From: Cytobacillus kochii
Lineage (GTDB): Bacteria; Bacillota; Bacilli; Bacillales; Cytobacillaceae
Assembly: GCF_020171845.1 (NCBI RefSeq)
Contig: NZ_JAIVAM010000004.1
Span: 434,001-498,000 of the forward strand
Reading direction: 5' to 3'
Length of the DNA: 64,000 nt
Shown: one piece after another, positions 1-9,164 of the stretch
Layout: each line of letters opens with the position of its first letter
Position numbering within the stretch: the first letter of the stretch is position 1
The notes under the pieces: generated by a model
The model's input: the letters and a program-made list of their open reading frames with translations, nothing else
Told to the model about the DNA's origin: nothing
Databases searched by the model: none
Program-made: the position numbers and the translations under genes

Positions 1-182
1 TAATCCATTTTGCGAAGCAATTATTCCATTTCCTTCAACTCAAAAACCTTACCAATCCACAACATTCTGTAATCTCACTCATATCGTTCTGATTGTATGT
101 AAATAACCTTCTACACACTCTTGATTATTAACAACACAGGCGTAATCACATATATGGATAGAACGAATCACACACGACAAAA
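1..182. other. Intergenic, no gene seen
   Basis: No reading frame with a start and RBS was recognised on either strand. The stretch lies downstream of the ppiB terminator. Confidence 0.5.
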
Positions 183-204
183 AACCCGGACTCATGTCCG
201 GGTT
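179..204 (-). terminator. Terminator after ppiB
   Basis: A 9-bp perfect stem (AACCCGGAC, 183-191, with GTCCGGGTT, 196-204) and a 4-base loop is followed on the minus strand by six U residues. It ends the ppiB transcript. Confidence 0.9.
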
Positions 205-252
205 ACATTTCAGCTAAAACAAACCACCTTGCTCTAGTTGATGAAAGTGGAA

Positions 253-687
253 TTAGTCTTCAACGACAACCTTTTCCATTACGTCACCATTTTTCATTGC
301 TTTAACAGCTGGCATACCAGAAGTTACTTTACCAAACACAGTATGAACACCGTTAAGATGCGGCTGAGGTTCATGTACGATGAAGAACTGACTTCCACCA
401 GTGTCTTTACCAGCATGCGCCATAGAAAGTGACCCTTCTTCGTGTTTGTGAGGATTGCCTTCTGTTTCACACTTAATTGTATAACCGGGGCCGCCTGTAC
501 CTGTTCCTGAAGGGCACCCACCTTGAGAAACGAATCCAGGAATCACACGGTGGAAAGTTAACCCGTTATAAAAGCCCTCGTTAATCAACTTTTTGAAGTT
601 TTCTACTGTACCTGGTGCTTCATTAGGGTATAATTCAAATTCAAGTTTTTCTCCATTTTGTAGCTGTATGTATCCTTTTTCAGACAT
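253..687 (-). CDS. ppiB: Peptidyl-prolyl cis-trans isomerase, cyclophilin type
   Basis: Cytoplasmic cyclophilin that speeds cis-trans isomerisation of Xaa-Pro bonds. The 144-residue product is one cyclophilin fold with the active-site block [13 protein letters not shown] and the [16 protein letters not shown] segment. It agrees almost residue by residue with B. subtilis PpiB (143 aa) as remembered. The frame stays open to 726, but the ATG at 687 is preferred: AAGGAGTG lies at normal distance upstream and the family begins here. It is transcribed alone or with the small membrane ORF upstream, and a strong terminator follows it. Very secure. Confidence 0.97.
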   Translation of the reverse strand: MSEKGYIQLQNGEKLEFELYPNEAPGTVENFKKLINEGFYNGLTFHRVIPGFVSQGGCPSGTGTGGPGYTIKCETEGNPHKHEEGSLSMAHAGKDTGGSQFFIVHEPQPHLNGVHTVFGKVTSGMPAVKAMKNGDVMEKVVVED

Positions 688-784
688 GTATAACACTCCT
701 TTATATTTCAAAATCTTTTCTATCATAACATTTTTTTATGTAAGAATAAAATCTGAAGGTTAATTAATTTAAATGAAGCATTTA

Positions 785-922
785 TTATGTACCAAATAAG
801 CTTAAGAATAGTAATAAAAGAAATATGATCGATGCATAAAATGAGACATGGAGAAAAAAAGTAGTGAGGTTGAATTTTATTTCTTCAGTGTTAAAAGTTT
901 GTCTTTTCGTCCGTTTTTGCAT
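785..922 (-). CDS. Small membrane protein, 45 aa
   Basis: Not recognised. An ATG frame of 45 codons has a basic, polar first half (about residues 1-20) and a strongly hydrophobic second half (about 22-42), which suggests one membrane segment with the N-terminus inside. AAGGATGGTGA lies just upstream at plausible spacing. It is 97 bases upstream of ppiB on the same strand. Supported only by RBS, composition and position; conservation in relatives would decide it. Confidence 0.45.
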   Translation of the reverse strand: MQKRTKRQTFNTEEIKFNLTTFFLHVSFYASIIFLLLLFLSLFGT

Positions 923-1027
923 ATCATCACCATCCTTATGTAGATGTTAATAATATTCGTTATTCATGTGACAAAATCCTCCAACTTTAAGCAAAATAAA
1001 TAGCCCTTCGTTTGTATGAAGTGCCAT

Positions 1028-1570
1028 TTATTCAGCTTGTCTTTGCTGAAGTTGTTGAGTTAAATGACGATCAATGATACTATCTAACTTTTGTAGACTT
1101 TGTCTTGCTCTGTCAGCAGTAATGGTCCGATAATGATGGGCTCCTCCTGGTTCTTCATCCTTTTCATCTGCTCTTTTAACAATGGATTGTAAGGCCGTAC
1201 GATCCACTTCTCCACCTGGTAAAAAAGAATCAGTATGAAATAATATTGCAAGTGAGACTTGTTTGGCTCTAATCGGATTTTCACCTAAGCGAATCAGTAA
1301 TTTATGGGCTCTTTCCGCTCCTTTGATCGCATGAATATCGTTTTTACGATATAATTCATAGTCCCATTTACCATTTTGATTATACCAAGTGTAATGACCG
1401 ATATCGTGTAAAAACCCTGCTTTTGCAGCTAAGTCGACATCCACATTTTCGATCTTTGCTAATTTCACTGCGTGATAAGCAACCGCTACAGCATGGGCAA
1501 GACCTGATCTTGTGACATATTTTTTGGCAATATGATGATCAAAAATATTTGTTAATGTAACATCTCTCAT
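1028..1570 (-). CDS. HD-domain metal-dependent phosphohydrolase
   Basis: Predicted cytoplasmic hydrolase of the HD superfamily; the substrate is unknown. In the 180-residue product the metal-binding pattern is visible: His26, the paired His55-Asp56 in GFLHDIGHY, His80, His112 and Asp135, the order seen in YfbR/YedJ-like HD enzymes. The ATG at 1570 is chosen over an upstream extension to 1603 because AGAGGAGG precedes it. The C-terminus is Gln-rich and probably disordered. It resembles the B. subtilis YueE/YpgQ type, but I cannot separate these by eye. It stands alone between long intergenic stretches. Confidence 0.85.
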   Translation of the reverse strand: MRDVTLTNIFDHHIAKKYVTRSGLAHAVAVAYHAVKLAKIENVDVDLAAKAGFLHDIGHYTWYNQNGKWDYELYRKNDIHAIKGAERAHKLLIRLGENPIRAKQVSLAILFHTDSFLPGGEVDRTALQSIVKRADEKDEEPGGAHHYRTITADRARQSLQKLDSIIDRHLTQQLQQRQAE

Positions 1571-1825
1571 AAAAAATAACCTCCTCTTTTTATCCTTTAC
1601 CATATTTATGCCCCTCTAAACAAACGTTGGCTTATAAAGTTATCATATACATTATTATTGTCGAAAGTGTTAGGGCATATTATGTGGAAATTGATATTTT
1701 AACTATACATTTTACTTATTTTCTCTTAAAATTGCTAGTGTTTTGTTTGATTATCTAACAAAAATGTTTGTGAGCAATGTCTCTACCACCTCATAAATAA
1801 AACATCCTTGACTAATCGTAAGAAA
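1571..1825. other. Intergenic, no gene seen
   Basis: AT-rich sequence carrying the HD gene's RBS and presumably its promoter. Nothing else was recognised before the repeat element begins at 1826. Confidence 0.5.
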
Positions 1826-2031
1826 GAGACTGAGACAAAACTAAATGACCTAACCTTAAAAACGAACAATTACCAATGATGATCTATAAAAATCAGTTGC
1901 AAAAAAACCTGTTCCATTGCACTATTCTTTTTATATAAGGGTAAAAACACACAAAAAAACCGAATGATTAGTTGTGTATTTTCCTAATCACTCGGATCAA
2001 TCCTTAGCTTGAATACATATGTCCCAGCTAC
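1826..2031. repeat. Intergenic repeat element, copy 1
   Basis: About 206 bp that recurs at 19048-19250 in the same orientation. The best-conserved blocks are AACGAACAAT near the left end, CCATTGCACTAT/TCATTGCACTAT in the middle, and the right third from CTAATCACTCGG to ATGTCCCA. The ends form an imperfect inverted repeat of about 17 bases (GAGACTGAGACAAAACT against the complement of the right end, GTAGCTGGGACATATGT). It contains a minus-strand terminator hairpin and ends 7 bases beyond the stop codon of the PBP gene. No reading frame inside. It looks like a small non-autonomous element; mobility is inference. Confidence 0.75.
1953..1995 (-). terminator. Terminator inside repeat copy 1
   Basis: CCGAATGATTAG (1960-1971) pairs with CTAATCACTCGG (1984-1995) with one mismatch. 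On the minus strand the hairpin is followed by seven U residues. It ends the PBP transcript. Confidence 0.85.
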
Positions 2032-2038
2032 TTCCTTC

Positions 2039-4114
2039 TTAATTTACATATTCATTCCATTTATCGCGCAAGTATCTCGCGAAATCTTTTCCGTCTTCAA
2101 TGCTTTCTTTCATAAATTCTTTCCAAACGGGTAGTTCTTCTTTTAGTTTTTCCCCTAGTTTGTCAGATTGTTCTTTAATGGTTGTTTCCATTTTCTCTTT
2201 TGCTTTGTTAAAAGTTTCGCCCGTGCTGTTGTTCACTTCTTTAGGTTCAATAGCGCCTTCCATTACCGCTTTAAAAATCGGTACAACATTTGTCGAGGTG
2301 CTTCCTGATAAGTAATGTTCTCGGTCCGTTTTATCATACCCCAACCACACTGCGCCAACGATTTCATCTGTATAACCAACAAACCATTGATCTTTTGTTC
2401 CATTTAAATCAGCATATGGCAATTGAGTCGAACCTGTTTTCCCAGCAAGTGACACACCTTCTATTTTGGCACCTGCACCGGTTCCATTTTCAATGACGTC
2501 TTCAAGCATTGTATCCATTTTTTTTGCGACTGATTTTGATGTGACCTTTGTAGCTTTATCATCATGGGCAACAATCTCATTACCTGTTGGACCAACAATT
2601 TTCGTAATAAAATGAGCATCATACCGCTTCCCTTCATTTGGGAAAGTAGAATAAGCTTCTGCTAGTGTTAAAGGAGAAATCCCTTTATGCATTCCACCTA
2701 AAGCAATACCTAAATACTCATCTTCCTTTTCATAAGGAATGCCAAATCGCTGCAAGGAATCTAACCCTTTTGTTAATCCAATTTGATCTAGTAACCAGAC
2801 AGCGGGTGCATTGATAGATTCAGCAACAGCTTTTGTCATCTCTACTTCACCAAGGTATTGATCGTTCACATTTGTTGGTGTGTAGTCCCCATAAGTGACT
2901 TTTTCATCTTGTAACATTGAATCTGGCTCATAACCTTCTTCAAGCGCAGGGGTGTAGGCAGCAAGTGGCTTTAAGGTTGACCCTGGTTGTGCCTTTATAT
3001 GTGTGGCACGGTTAAATCCTCTAAAAACATGTTCGCCTCGTCCACCAACCACTGCACGGACGCCACCAGTTTGCGGATCGAGTAGAACAGCTCCACTTTG
3101 AACAAGAGTACTTCCATTACCATTCGGGAATAGAGAGTCATTATGATAAGTCACTTCTAAATTTGATTGGATGTTTTGGTCCATTTGTGTGTATATTTTA
3201 TATCCTCTTGTAAAAATTTCCTCTTGAGTTAGACCATAACGGTTGATTGCTTCATCTAATACCGCATCTACATAGTAAGGGTATTGTCTCTCGAATGTAT
3301 TTTTTTCCCCTTCTTTTAAGACAATCTCTTCGGCAACAGCTTTTTCGTACTCAGCAGTAGTAATCATGTTCAGTTCCTGCATTTTAGCTAATACAATATT
3401 TCTTCTTTTCATTGCGCCTTCATAGTTTTTATAAGGGTCCAGATAAGAAGGTGATTGCAATAAACCTGCAAGCATGGCTGATTCACTTATTGTTAACTCG
3501 CCAACATTTTTACTAAAATATTGGTTGGCGGCACTGTCAATTCCCCAGGCACCACTACCAAAATAAACTTGATTTAAGTACATCTGCAGTATATCTTCTT
3601 TTTCATATTCTTTTTCAATTTCAACTGCAAGGAATAGTTCTTCTATTTTTCGGCGGTATGTCTGTTCGGATGTTAGTAGTGCATTCTTAGCTAATTGCTG
3701 TGTGACTGTACTACCTCCACCTGTGATTCTACCAGCAAATAGATTGCTTACAAACGCCCTTGTCATTCCTTTTAAATCAAAGCCATTATGTTGATAAAAG
3801 CGTTCATCCTCTATGGCAACAACCGCATTTGGTAAATGTTCTGGTAAATCTTCAAATGTTACTCCTTCGCTACGATTTGTGGCAAAGCTTGACGCTTCAT
3901 CCCCATCCTTATCATATATGATAGTAGATTGCTTTAACCCTTCTTGTAATGTAGAAACATTGGCATTTACGGCAAGAAAAGCAAAAAATAGAATCGCAAG
4001 TAAAATAAAAGTCAATCCTAATAATAATCCAATTTGCGTTAAATGATATTTTTTCCAAAACTTCTTTATCCATTGCCATAAAGTTTTTAATCTGGCTTTT
4101 AGTTGAGCTTTCAT
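2039..4114 (-). CDS. pbpF: Class A penicillin-binding protein (PBP2C type)
   Basis: Bifunctional peptidoglycan synthase anchored in the cytoplasmic membrane and acting outside it. The 691-residue product has a basic cytoplasmic N-terminus, one membrane segment (about 29-49), a GT51 glycosyltransferase domain with catalytic Glu102 in EDERFYQHNG and the TGGGSTVTQQLAKN block, then a transpeptidase domain with Ser379-x-x-Lys382 (GSTLK), Ser433-x-Asn435 and KTG at 559-561. A charged tail follows. Length and motifs fit B. subtilis PbpF, a class A PBP expressed in forespore and vegetative cells, but the split from other class A PBPs is by memory only. AAGGAG precedes the ATG. The terminator is supplied by the adjoining repeat element. 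Confidence 0.93.
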   Translation of the reverse strand: MKAQLKARLKTLWQWIKKFWKKYHLTQIGLLLGLTFILLAILFFAFLAVNANVSTLQEGLKQSTIIYDKDGDEASSFATNRSEGVTFEDLPEHLPNAVVAIEDERFYQHNGFDLKGMTRAFVSNLFAGRITGGGSTVTQQLAKNALLTSEQTYRRKIEELFLAVEIEKEYEKEDILQMYLNQVYFGSGAWGIDSAANQYFSKNVGELTISESAMLAGLLQSPSYLDPYKNYEGAMKRRNIVLAKMQELNMITTAEYEKAVAEEIVLKEGEKNTFERQYPYYVDAVLDEAINRYGLTQEEIFTRGYKIYTQMDQNIQSNLEVTYHNDSLFPNGNGSTLVQSGAVLLDPQTGGVRAVVGGRGEHVFRGFNRATHIKAQPGSTLKPLAAYTPALEEGYEPDSMLQDEKVTYGDYTPTNVNDQYLGEVEMTKAVAESINAPAVWLLDQIGLTKGLDSLQRFGIPYEKEDEYLGIALGGMHKGISPLTLAEAYSTFPNEGKRYDAHFITKIVGPTGNEIVAHDDKATKVTSKSVAKKMDTMLEDVIENGTGAGAKIEGVSLAGKTGSTQLPYADLNGTKDQWFVGYTDEIVGAVWLGYDKTDREHYLSGSTSTNVVPIFKAVMEGAIEPKEVNNSTGETFNKAKEKMETTIKEQSDKLGEKLKEELPVWKEFMKESIEDGKDFARYLRDKWNEYVN

Positions 4115-4220
4115 TGTTTTACTCCTTCATATAAATGCAATAGTGAAAAGTTTTTATTTCCTCTCCTCTATTAAATAGAACGTAATAAATGAAAATAAGT
4201 TTCACTTTTATATTATTCTT

Positions 4221-6458
4221 CTACCAACCATTAGATTTAACCCAGTTGACTAATGTATTTGATATGATTCTCGCACTGACATAAGGGGGTAATAGATTAG
4301 TCATTGCTTCAAAAGGAGCTCCAAGCCATAAAATATCATCATCAATCAAAATAAAAGCAAAGCACGGATGACCTTTCATCTGATTAGCCGAAGGAAGCTC
4401 AGATAAATGAGACTCGCTACAAATCGTAAGTAAATTCCTTTTCATAAGTGATTGAAATACCTCTATATAAGGGGACCCAACACTAAATATTTTCGGCAAT
4501 CCAACGATTACTTGCTTCTTAGCATGATGTAGATCATATAGGAGGCGTTCACGCTTTTTAGCATAATGCCAAGACAATTTCGGATGAGAATGATTCATCC
4601 ATTGCCCTATTTCAGCGGGGCCAATCACATGTCCTTCGCTCGTTTGATGTTGCCATAATTTTTTCCATATTTTCTTACTTGATACATGCTGCCTTATAAA
4701 CGTATCATTTGCTATATGGATAAACTTTCCTTTTGTACGTGTGAGAGCAACATTCAATAATCGTTCACTATTTTGACCGGTTAATAACATACCTGGTCTT
4801 GTTTCCGGATCCCCATCGACTGTATCAAATATCATCATATCCTGCTCACTCCCTTGAAAGCGATGGACAGTCGCTGACACAATTTGCGCAGCCATTTTCT
4901 CTTTCTCATAGACTTCATCTAAGAACTGTGTCATTAATATTGCTTGTGCCCTATAAGGGGTGACATAGCCTATTGAGCGATTACCCGCCTTATAAGCTTC
5001 ATGAATGAGTTGAAAAGAGAGCAATAATTGCCAGAGATTCACGCGTGAATGCGTTGATTTTTCCTTTATGCAATAGGCACCTGTACTTGATGTATCTAAC
5101 AATATAGAAGCACGTTGAGGAAATGGATGACTTTCTACAATGTTCTCTCTCGTTTGATAGACAGATGGATGATCGATAACGAGGGATTGATAAATATATT
5201 CATTCGTGAATTTCGATATATCTGGGTGCATTCTTCTTTGTTCATTTAATAAGAACAACTGCGGATGAAGTTTCCCTTTCTTCTCTTGACTTACGACACC
5301 GGCATGATGGAAAATATCTTCTTGCAACCATTTTTTTACTAAAGGATGCTTTGCTGAAGCTATTGGCGGTAGCTGTTTAAAATCTCCACAAATAATTGTC
5401 CGTTTTCCTAGAGAAGTCGCCAGGGCAATTTGAGGGATATATGCCATACTTGCTTCATCTAAAATGATATAGTCGAATTCATCTTCATAGATTAGGGTAT
5501 CAGTAGCCATTTTCGCCAAAGTTGTGCCAATGATTCTTGATTGCTTTACTAGCGTATTTTCTTTTTTCTTTAGTTTTTCCTGTAATGTATGAAGCTTTTT
5601 TTCTATTTCAACTAATTGCCTACTATCACGTTGGCTAAAGGAAGAGGATAGATCTAATTTTAATCCTGCTCTTTCCTCCATTAATTGATTTTTCTCTTCT
5701 ATTAAATCACCATCGCTCATGTTCAATAAGCCAGTCGCTGTAATTGAAGCAAACTGCTTCATGAATTCATCTGACTGTCTGCCATACCTTAATAGATCAC
5801 CAAGATTATATTTATCCTTTTTCAAAAGAAACTGATAAACTTCTGCCATAAGTACATCCACTGCTTGATTACTATGTGCGACAATTAATATCCGCTTCTT
5901 TTTTAAATATTGATTTGCAGCTACTCTTGCTAACGTATAGGTTTTACCGGTTCCAGGAGGTCCCCAAATATAAGTCATTGGATTATACTTCGATCGTAGG
6001 ACTAACTCATGTAATGATGATTTAATTTTATCTTGCGGATGTTTTACCTCAGTTGAGGGATTCATTAGATGCTTTATTCTTACTCTTTTTTTCTTTTGAT
6101 CCTTTATTTCCGCTAGCCTCTGATAGAGTTGATCTAATAACTCCCACGGGTCATGCTGCAAATGGGCTTCATGAATCTCTTCACCGAAATAATCTTCTAT
6201 CGTTACAATAATATTTTTTCCTTCTACAGATACCATACGGCCCTTTGACCTTCTTTCTCCCCAAAGAACGGTAATGGTTGAACCAATTGGAATTGATAAA
6301 GGAAAATGGACTTCAAAGTAATAGCTATAGCCCTCTTTTGCATCTAATTTTCTTCCAGCAAAAATATGAAAACTCTTACTACCATATTGTTTTAAATGAC
6401 TGATTTCTGCTGCAATCGCTTTTTGCCACTCTTTTATATAAACTTTTGTTGATACCAT
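4221..6458 (-). CDS. Superfamily 1 DNA/RNA helicase, AAA_11/AAA_12 (Upf1-like)
   Basis: Probable ATP-driven nucleic acid helicase of 745 residues. An N-terminal beta-rich region (about 30-130) precedes Walker A GPPGTGKT (166-173), a charged coiled coil (about 254-306) inserted in domain 1A, Walker B DEAS (334-337) and GDFKQLPP (358-365). Domain 2A carries the helicase motifs around HRFQGSEQD and LNVALTRTKGK. About 120 residues follow the helicase core and may be a PLD-like or other accessory domain. The layout matches the Upf1/Dna2-like branch rather than UvrD/PcrA. RBS AAAGGAAG precedes the ATG. It is a single-gene unit; the biological role is not known. Confidence 0.88.
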   Translation of the reverse strand: MVSTKVYIKEWQKAIAAEISHLKQYGSKSFHIFAGRKLDAKEGYSYYFEVHFPLSIPIGSTITVLWGERRSKGRMVSVEGKNIIVTIEDYFGEEIHEAHLQHDPWELLDQLYQRLAEIKDQKKKRVRIKHLMNPSTEVKHPQDKIKSSLHELVLRSKYNPMTYIWGPPGTGKTYTLARVAANQYLKKKRILIVAHSNQAVDVLMAEVYQFLLKKDKYNLGDLLRYGRQSDEFMKQFASITATGLLNMSDGDLIEEKNQLMEERAGLKLDLSSSFSQRDSRQLVEIEKKLHTLQEKLKKKENTLVKQSRIIGTTLAKMATDTLIYEDEFDYIILDEASMAYIPQIALATSLGKRTIICGDFKQLPPIASAKHPLVKKWLQEDIFHHAGVVSQEKKGKLHPQLFLLNEQRRMHPDISKFTNEYIYQSLVIDHPSVYQTRENIVESHPFPQRASILLDTSSTGAYCIKEKSTHSRVNLWQLLLSFQLIHEAYKAGNRSIGYVTPYRAQAILMTQFLDEVYEKEKMAAQIVSATVHRFQGSEQDMMIFDTVDGDPETRPGMLLTGQNSERLLNVALTRTKGKFIHIANDTFIRQHVSSKKIWKKLWQHQTSEGHVIGPAEIGQWMNHSHPKLSWHYAKKRERLLYDLHHAKKQVIVGLPKIFSVGSPYIEVFQSLMKRNLLTICSESHLSELPSANQMKGHPCFAFILIDDDILWLGAPFEAMTNLLPPYVSARIISNTLVNWVKSNGW

Positions 6459-6546
6459 TTGCTCATACTTCCTTTGTTTTCATTCATAAATATTTACTAT
6501 ACCATATTTACAAACAAGTAGACTCTGCTTGAAATAAAAAAGGTAA

Positions 6547-6737
6547 TTAGCCTTCAGCACCATCCTCAGTACAAAATGATCTAATCTCGCTACATCCCTT
6601 TGGTAAATCACCTTTTAGTAACCACGTTTCAACGATATAAGTAAATAAGTCAGGTTTTTCCATAGGAAATCCATGGCATGTAAAAATACAATTAAAGAAG
6701 CACCCTTATCACCGTATTCTGTATACTTCAAAGCCAC
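6547..6737 (-). pseudogene. Remnant of an alpha/beta hydrolase gene
   Basis: From a GTG at 6737, preceded by AGGTGAAATTA, the frame reads VALKYTEYGDKGASLIVFLH, a typical alpha/beta hydrolase N-terminus (strand leading to the HG loop). After the H the expected GG loop is missing, and a different frame continues with MEKPDLFTYIVETWLLKG and ends at 6547, which resembles a family C-terminus. The catalytic Ser, Asp and His regions are absent. I read this as a large internal deletion that also shifted the frame. Confidence 0.6.
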
Positions 6738-6875
6738 TAATTTCACCTATCTTCCTTTCTTTTTCTAATCGGCTTTCAATATTAGGATTTTTCATATTTA
6801 GTTACTTATTTTAGAACGTCCTTGTCGTAAAGAATGACTCTCTGCAATCATGAATGAACCAGAGATAAATGAAAG

Positions 6876-6906
6876 AGGCTCAATCATTTTTAAAATGATT
6901 GAGCCT
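6876..6906 (-). terminator. Terminator after the TerD pair
   Basis: A 15-bp perfect stem (6876-6890 with 6892-6906) lies just after the stop of the second TerD gene. The U-tract is weak (CUUUCAU). Confidence 0.7.
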
Positions 6907-6913
6907 ATCTTCC

Positions 6914-7492
6914 TTATACTTCTAAGCCATAGTTTTTACATAATGCTGCTAGTCCACCTGAGAAGCCACTACCAATGGCATTGAATTTCCATTCGTTATT
7001 GTGGCGATAAAGCTCACATACAACAACAGCTGTTTCAATGGAAAAATCTTCTCCTAAATCATAACGTAGAAGTTCTTCATTTGTTTCTTCATTTACTAAA
7101 CGGACAAACGCATTGGAAACTTGTCCGAAATTTTGCTTTCTTAACTCTGCATCATGAATGGTAACAGCAATTCCGATACGATCAACAGTTGAAGGGATTT
7201 TTGAAAATTCGACAATTAATTGTTCATCATCTCCATCTCCTTCACCAGTACGATTGTCTCCTGTATGAATGACCGAACCTGATGGATGTTCCAACTGATT
7301 GTAGAAAATAAAATCTTGATCTTGCTGGCAACGGTTTTGATGATCTGCTAAAAATGCAGAAGCATCTAGGTCAAAGGATTCCCCGCCATTATACTTATTT
7401 GTATCCCAACCGAGACCGATCACTGCCCTCGTTAACCCCGGGTTTGTTTTCGTTAAATCGATTCTTTGTCCTTTTGATAATTGAATAGCCAA
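6914..7492 (-). CDS. TerD-family stress protein (YceE-like)
   Basis: Cytoplasmic calcium-binding TerD/GSP16 protein of 192 residues, linked in Bacillus to envelope and general stress. Hallmarks are the N-terminal [34 protein letters not shown] with its acidic ligands, and the second acidic loop [13 protein letters not shown]. It starts with TTG at 7492, fixed by AAGGGGGAG 6 bases upstream and by alignment with its neighbour. It is a paralogue of the preceding gene (28 bases away) and co-transcribed with it. The exact biochemical role of TerD proteins is unsettled. Confidence 0.93.
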   Translation of the reverse strand: MAIQLSKGQRIDLTKTNPGLTRAVIGLGWDTNKYNGGESFDLDASAFLADHQNRCQQDQDFIFYNQLEHPSGSVIHTGDNRTGEGDGDDEQLIVEFSKIPSTVDRIGIAVTIHDAELRKQNFGQVSNAFVRLVNEETNEELLRYDLGEDFSIETAVVVCELYRHNNEWKFNAIGSGFSGGLAALCKNYGLEV

Positions 7493-7520
7493 AGAGACTC
7501 CCCCTTTTATCGCGTTAAGA

Positions 7521-8102
7521 TTATCCTACTTGTAAGCCGTAATCAGTTGCAATTCTTGCCAAACCACCTTGATAGCCTGAACCAATCGCAGAGAATTTCC
7601 ATTCGCCATTATGACGGTATAACTCCCCAACAATTACAGCTGTTTCAATAGAGAAGTCTTCTCCCAAATCATAACGAATCAATTCTTCATTGTTTTCTTC
7701 ATTTAAGATACGAACATAAGAATTAGATACTTGTCCGAAATTTTGCCCTCTTCCCTCTGCATCATGAATCGTAATTACAAACGAAATTTTTGCAATAGTA
7801 GCAGGTACATTGGATAAGTCAACTTCTACACTTTCGTCATCACCATCACCCACACCCGTGCGATTATCCCCTGCATGTACAACTGACCCATTTCCACCTT
7901 CTAATTGATTGTAGAAAATAAAGTCTTTATCCGAAGAACATTTTCCAGATTCATCTAATAAAAACACACTAGTATCTAAGTCAAAATCTTGGCCGCCATC
8001 ATACTTATTTGTATCCCAACCAAGACCGATAACGACTTTAGATAGCCCTGGATTTGTTTTGGTTAAATCAATTTTTTGTCCTTTTGATAATGAAATTGCC
8101 AC
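7521..8102 (-). CDS. TerD-family stress protein (YceD-like)
   Basis: First gene of a two-gene TerD unit, 193 residues. It carries [34 protein letters not shown] and [14 protein letters not shown], with acidic clusters that bind calcium in characterised TerD proteins. The start is GTG at 8102, with AAAGGGAGAG upstream. A candidate ECF-sigma promoter lies about 210 bases upstream, in keeping with control of the B. subtilis yce operon by extracytoplasmic sigma factors. The yceC, yceF, yceG and yceH partners are not next to it here. Confidence 0.93.
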   Translation of the reverse strand: MAISLSKGQKIDLTKTNPGLSKVVIGLGWDTNKYDGGQDFDLDTSVFLLDESGKCSSDKDFIFYNQLEGGNGSVVHAGDNRTGVGDGDDESVEVDLSNVPATIAKISFVITIHDAEGRGQNFGQVSNSYVRILNEENNEELIRYDLGEDFSIETAVIVGELYRHNGEWKFSAIGSGYQGGLARIATDYGLQVG

Positions 8103-8313
8103 TTTTCATCTCTCCCTTTTCATTGAAAATTGTAAATATGTATACATTTAGTTTAAACGTTTATTAGAAAAACGTAAACTGATATACCCTCGCTTTTCTA
8201 CTTAAAAAAGCAAGTGAAAAAAAACTATTCAATTAGCATGGTTTCTTATGCTTATGGAAAATGAAGTTCTTTCATTTCTGACTCTCATTTTCTTTTGCAT
8301 CCTGTCTATAGTA

Positions 8314-8342
8314 CATACGTAAACGCCTGATAAATAGTTTCA
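8314..8342 (-). promoter_or_regulatory. ECF-sigma-type promoter for the TerD pair
   Basis: On the minus strand TGAAAC (8342-8337), a 17-base spacer and CGTATG (8319-8314) match the SigW/SigM/SigX pattern TGAAAC-N16/17-CGTA. It reads toward the TerD genes with a leader of about 210 bases. Confidence 0.65.
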
Positions 8343-8438
8343 AAAATTTTTCGTTTAATAGGTGAGTGCCTATTATTGCCACAGTTTAACAACGACACTC
8401 ATATGCTATAAAAACAGATCTGAAGGGAGGTTTATATT

Positions 8439-9164
8439 CTGTCTAAACAAGAGCAAGTAACACCATCATTGTTTCTTAAAGAAAAAATCACTAGTAATCA
8501 AGATGTTTTTAGAAAAAATTATCTATCTGACCTTTTAGAAGAACAATCACAGCTTAATCATAAAGTATCAAAACAGCATCGCGATTTACAACATCAGTTA
8601 GAGGAGACGTATGAAGATTTAATGAGCTATGCTAAAGATGAGAGTATACGCCACGAAAAAAATATGCAGCAATACAATGAGGACTGGACTGCACTTCAAT
8701 CAGCCTACCAAGCTCAAGAGCAAAATCAACTCGAAATGAATGGTTATCTTCAACAAATTGAAAATAAAAACGAAGAATTACTAATTCAACTAAGAACTAG
8801 TCAGTCTTCATATGAAACTCTATTAGCACAATCATCTATTCAGGAAACAGCTATCTTAGAACTTTCACGAAAATTAGATAACCTTGAGAAGCCGACTGAA
8901 AAAATCCTAGAGGAATTAACAGTCATTACCGATGATCAAGCTGCTATTAAAGACAAAATGGAAACACAAGATATCTATCATCAATCTGTTATGGAAAAAC
9001 TCGAATCTCAAGATGCACTTAATGAGAAATTATCAAGACAAATCGATCATTTAAAATCGATTATTTTTGAAAGAACAGCTTACCTTACAGAAAACTTTAA
9101 GTCACTCATTTCTCCTGTAAAAAGTTTTTTTGTTCATCATGAGGAGAAAAACAAAAATAAATAA
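8439..9164 (+). CDS. Coiled-coil protein of unknown function, CTG start
   Basis: Not recognised. The 241-residue product is almost wholly heptad-like and rich in Gln, Glu, Lys and Leu, predicting long coiled coils; it has no signal peptide or membrane segment. The C-terminal 30 residues are more hydrophobic and end in a Lys/Asn tail. No ATG lies near the 5' end. The best RBS of the region, AAGGGAGG (8423-8430), is 8 bases from an in-frame CTG at 8439; a TTG at 8469 has no RBS. It is divergent from the TerD pair and shares its intergenic region. Possible structural or spore-surface role, but that is a guess. Confidence 0.75.
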   Translation: MSKQEQVTPSLFLKEKITSNQDVFRKNYLSDLLEEQSQLNHKVSKQHRDLQHQLEETYEDLMSYAKDESIRHEKNMQQYNEDWTALQSAYQAQEQNQLEMNGYLQQIENKNEELLIQLRTSQSSYETLLAQSSIQETAILELSRKLDNLEKPTEKILEELTVITDDQAAIKDKMETQDIYHQSVMEKLESQDALNEKLSRQIDHLKSIIFERTAYLTENFKSLISPVKSFFVHHEEKNKNK

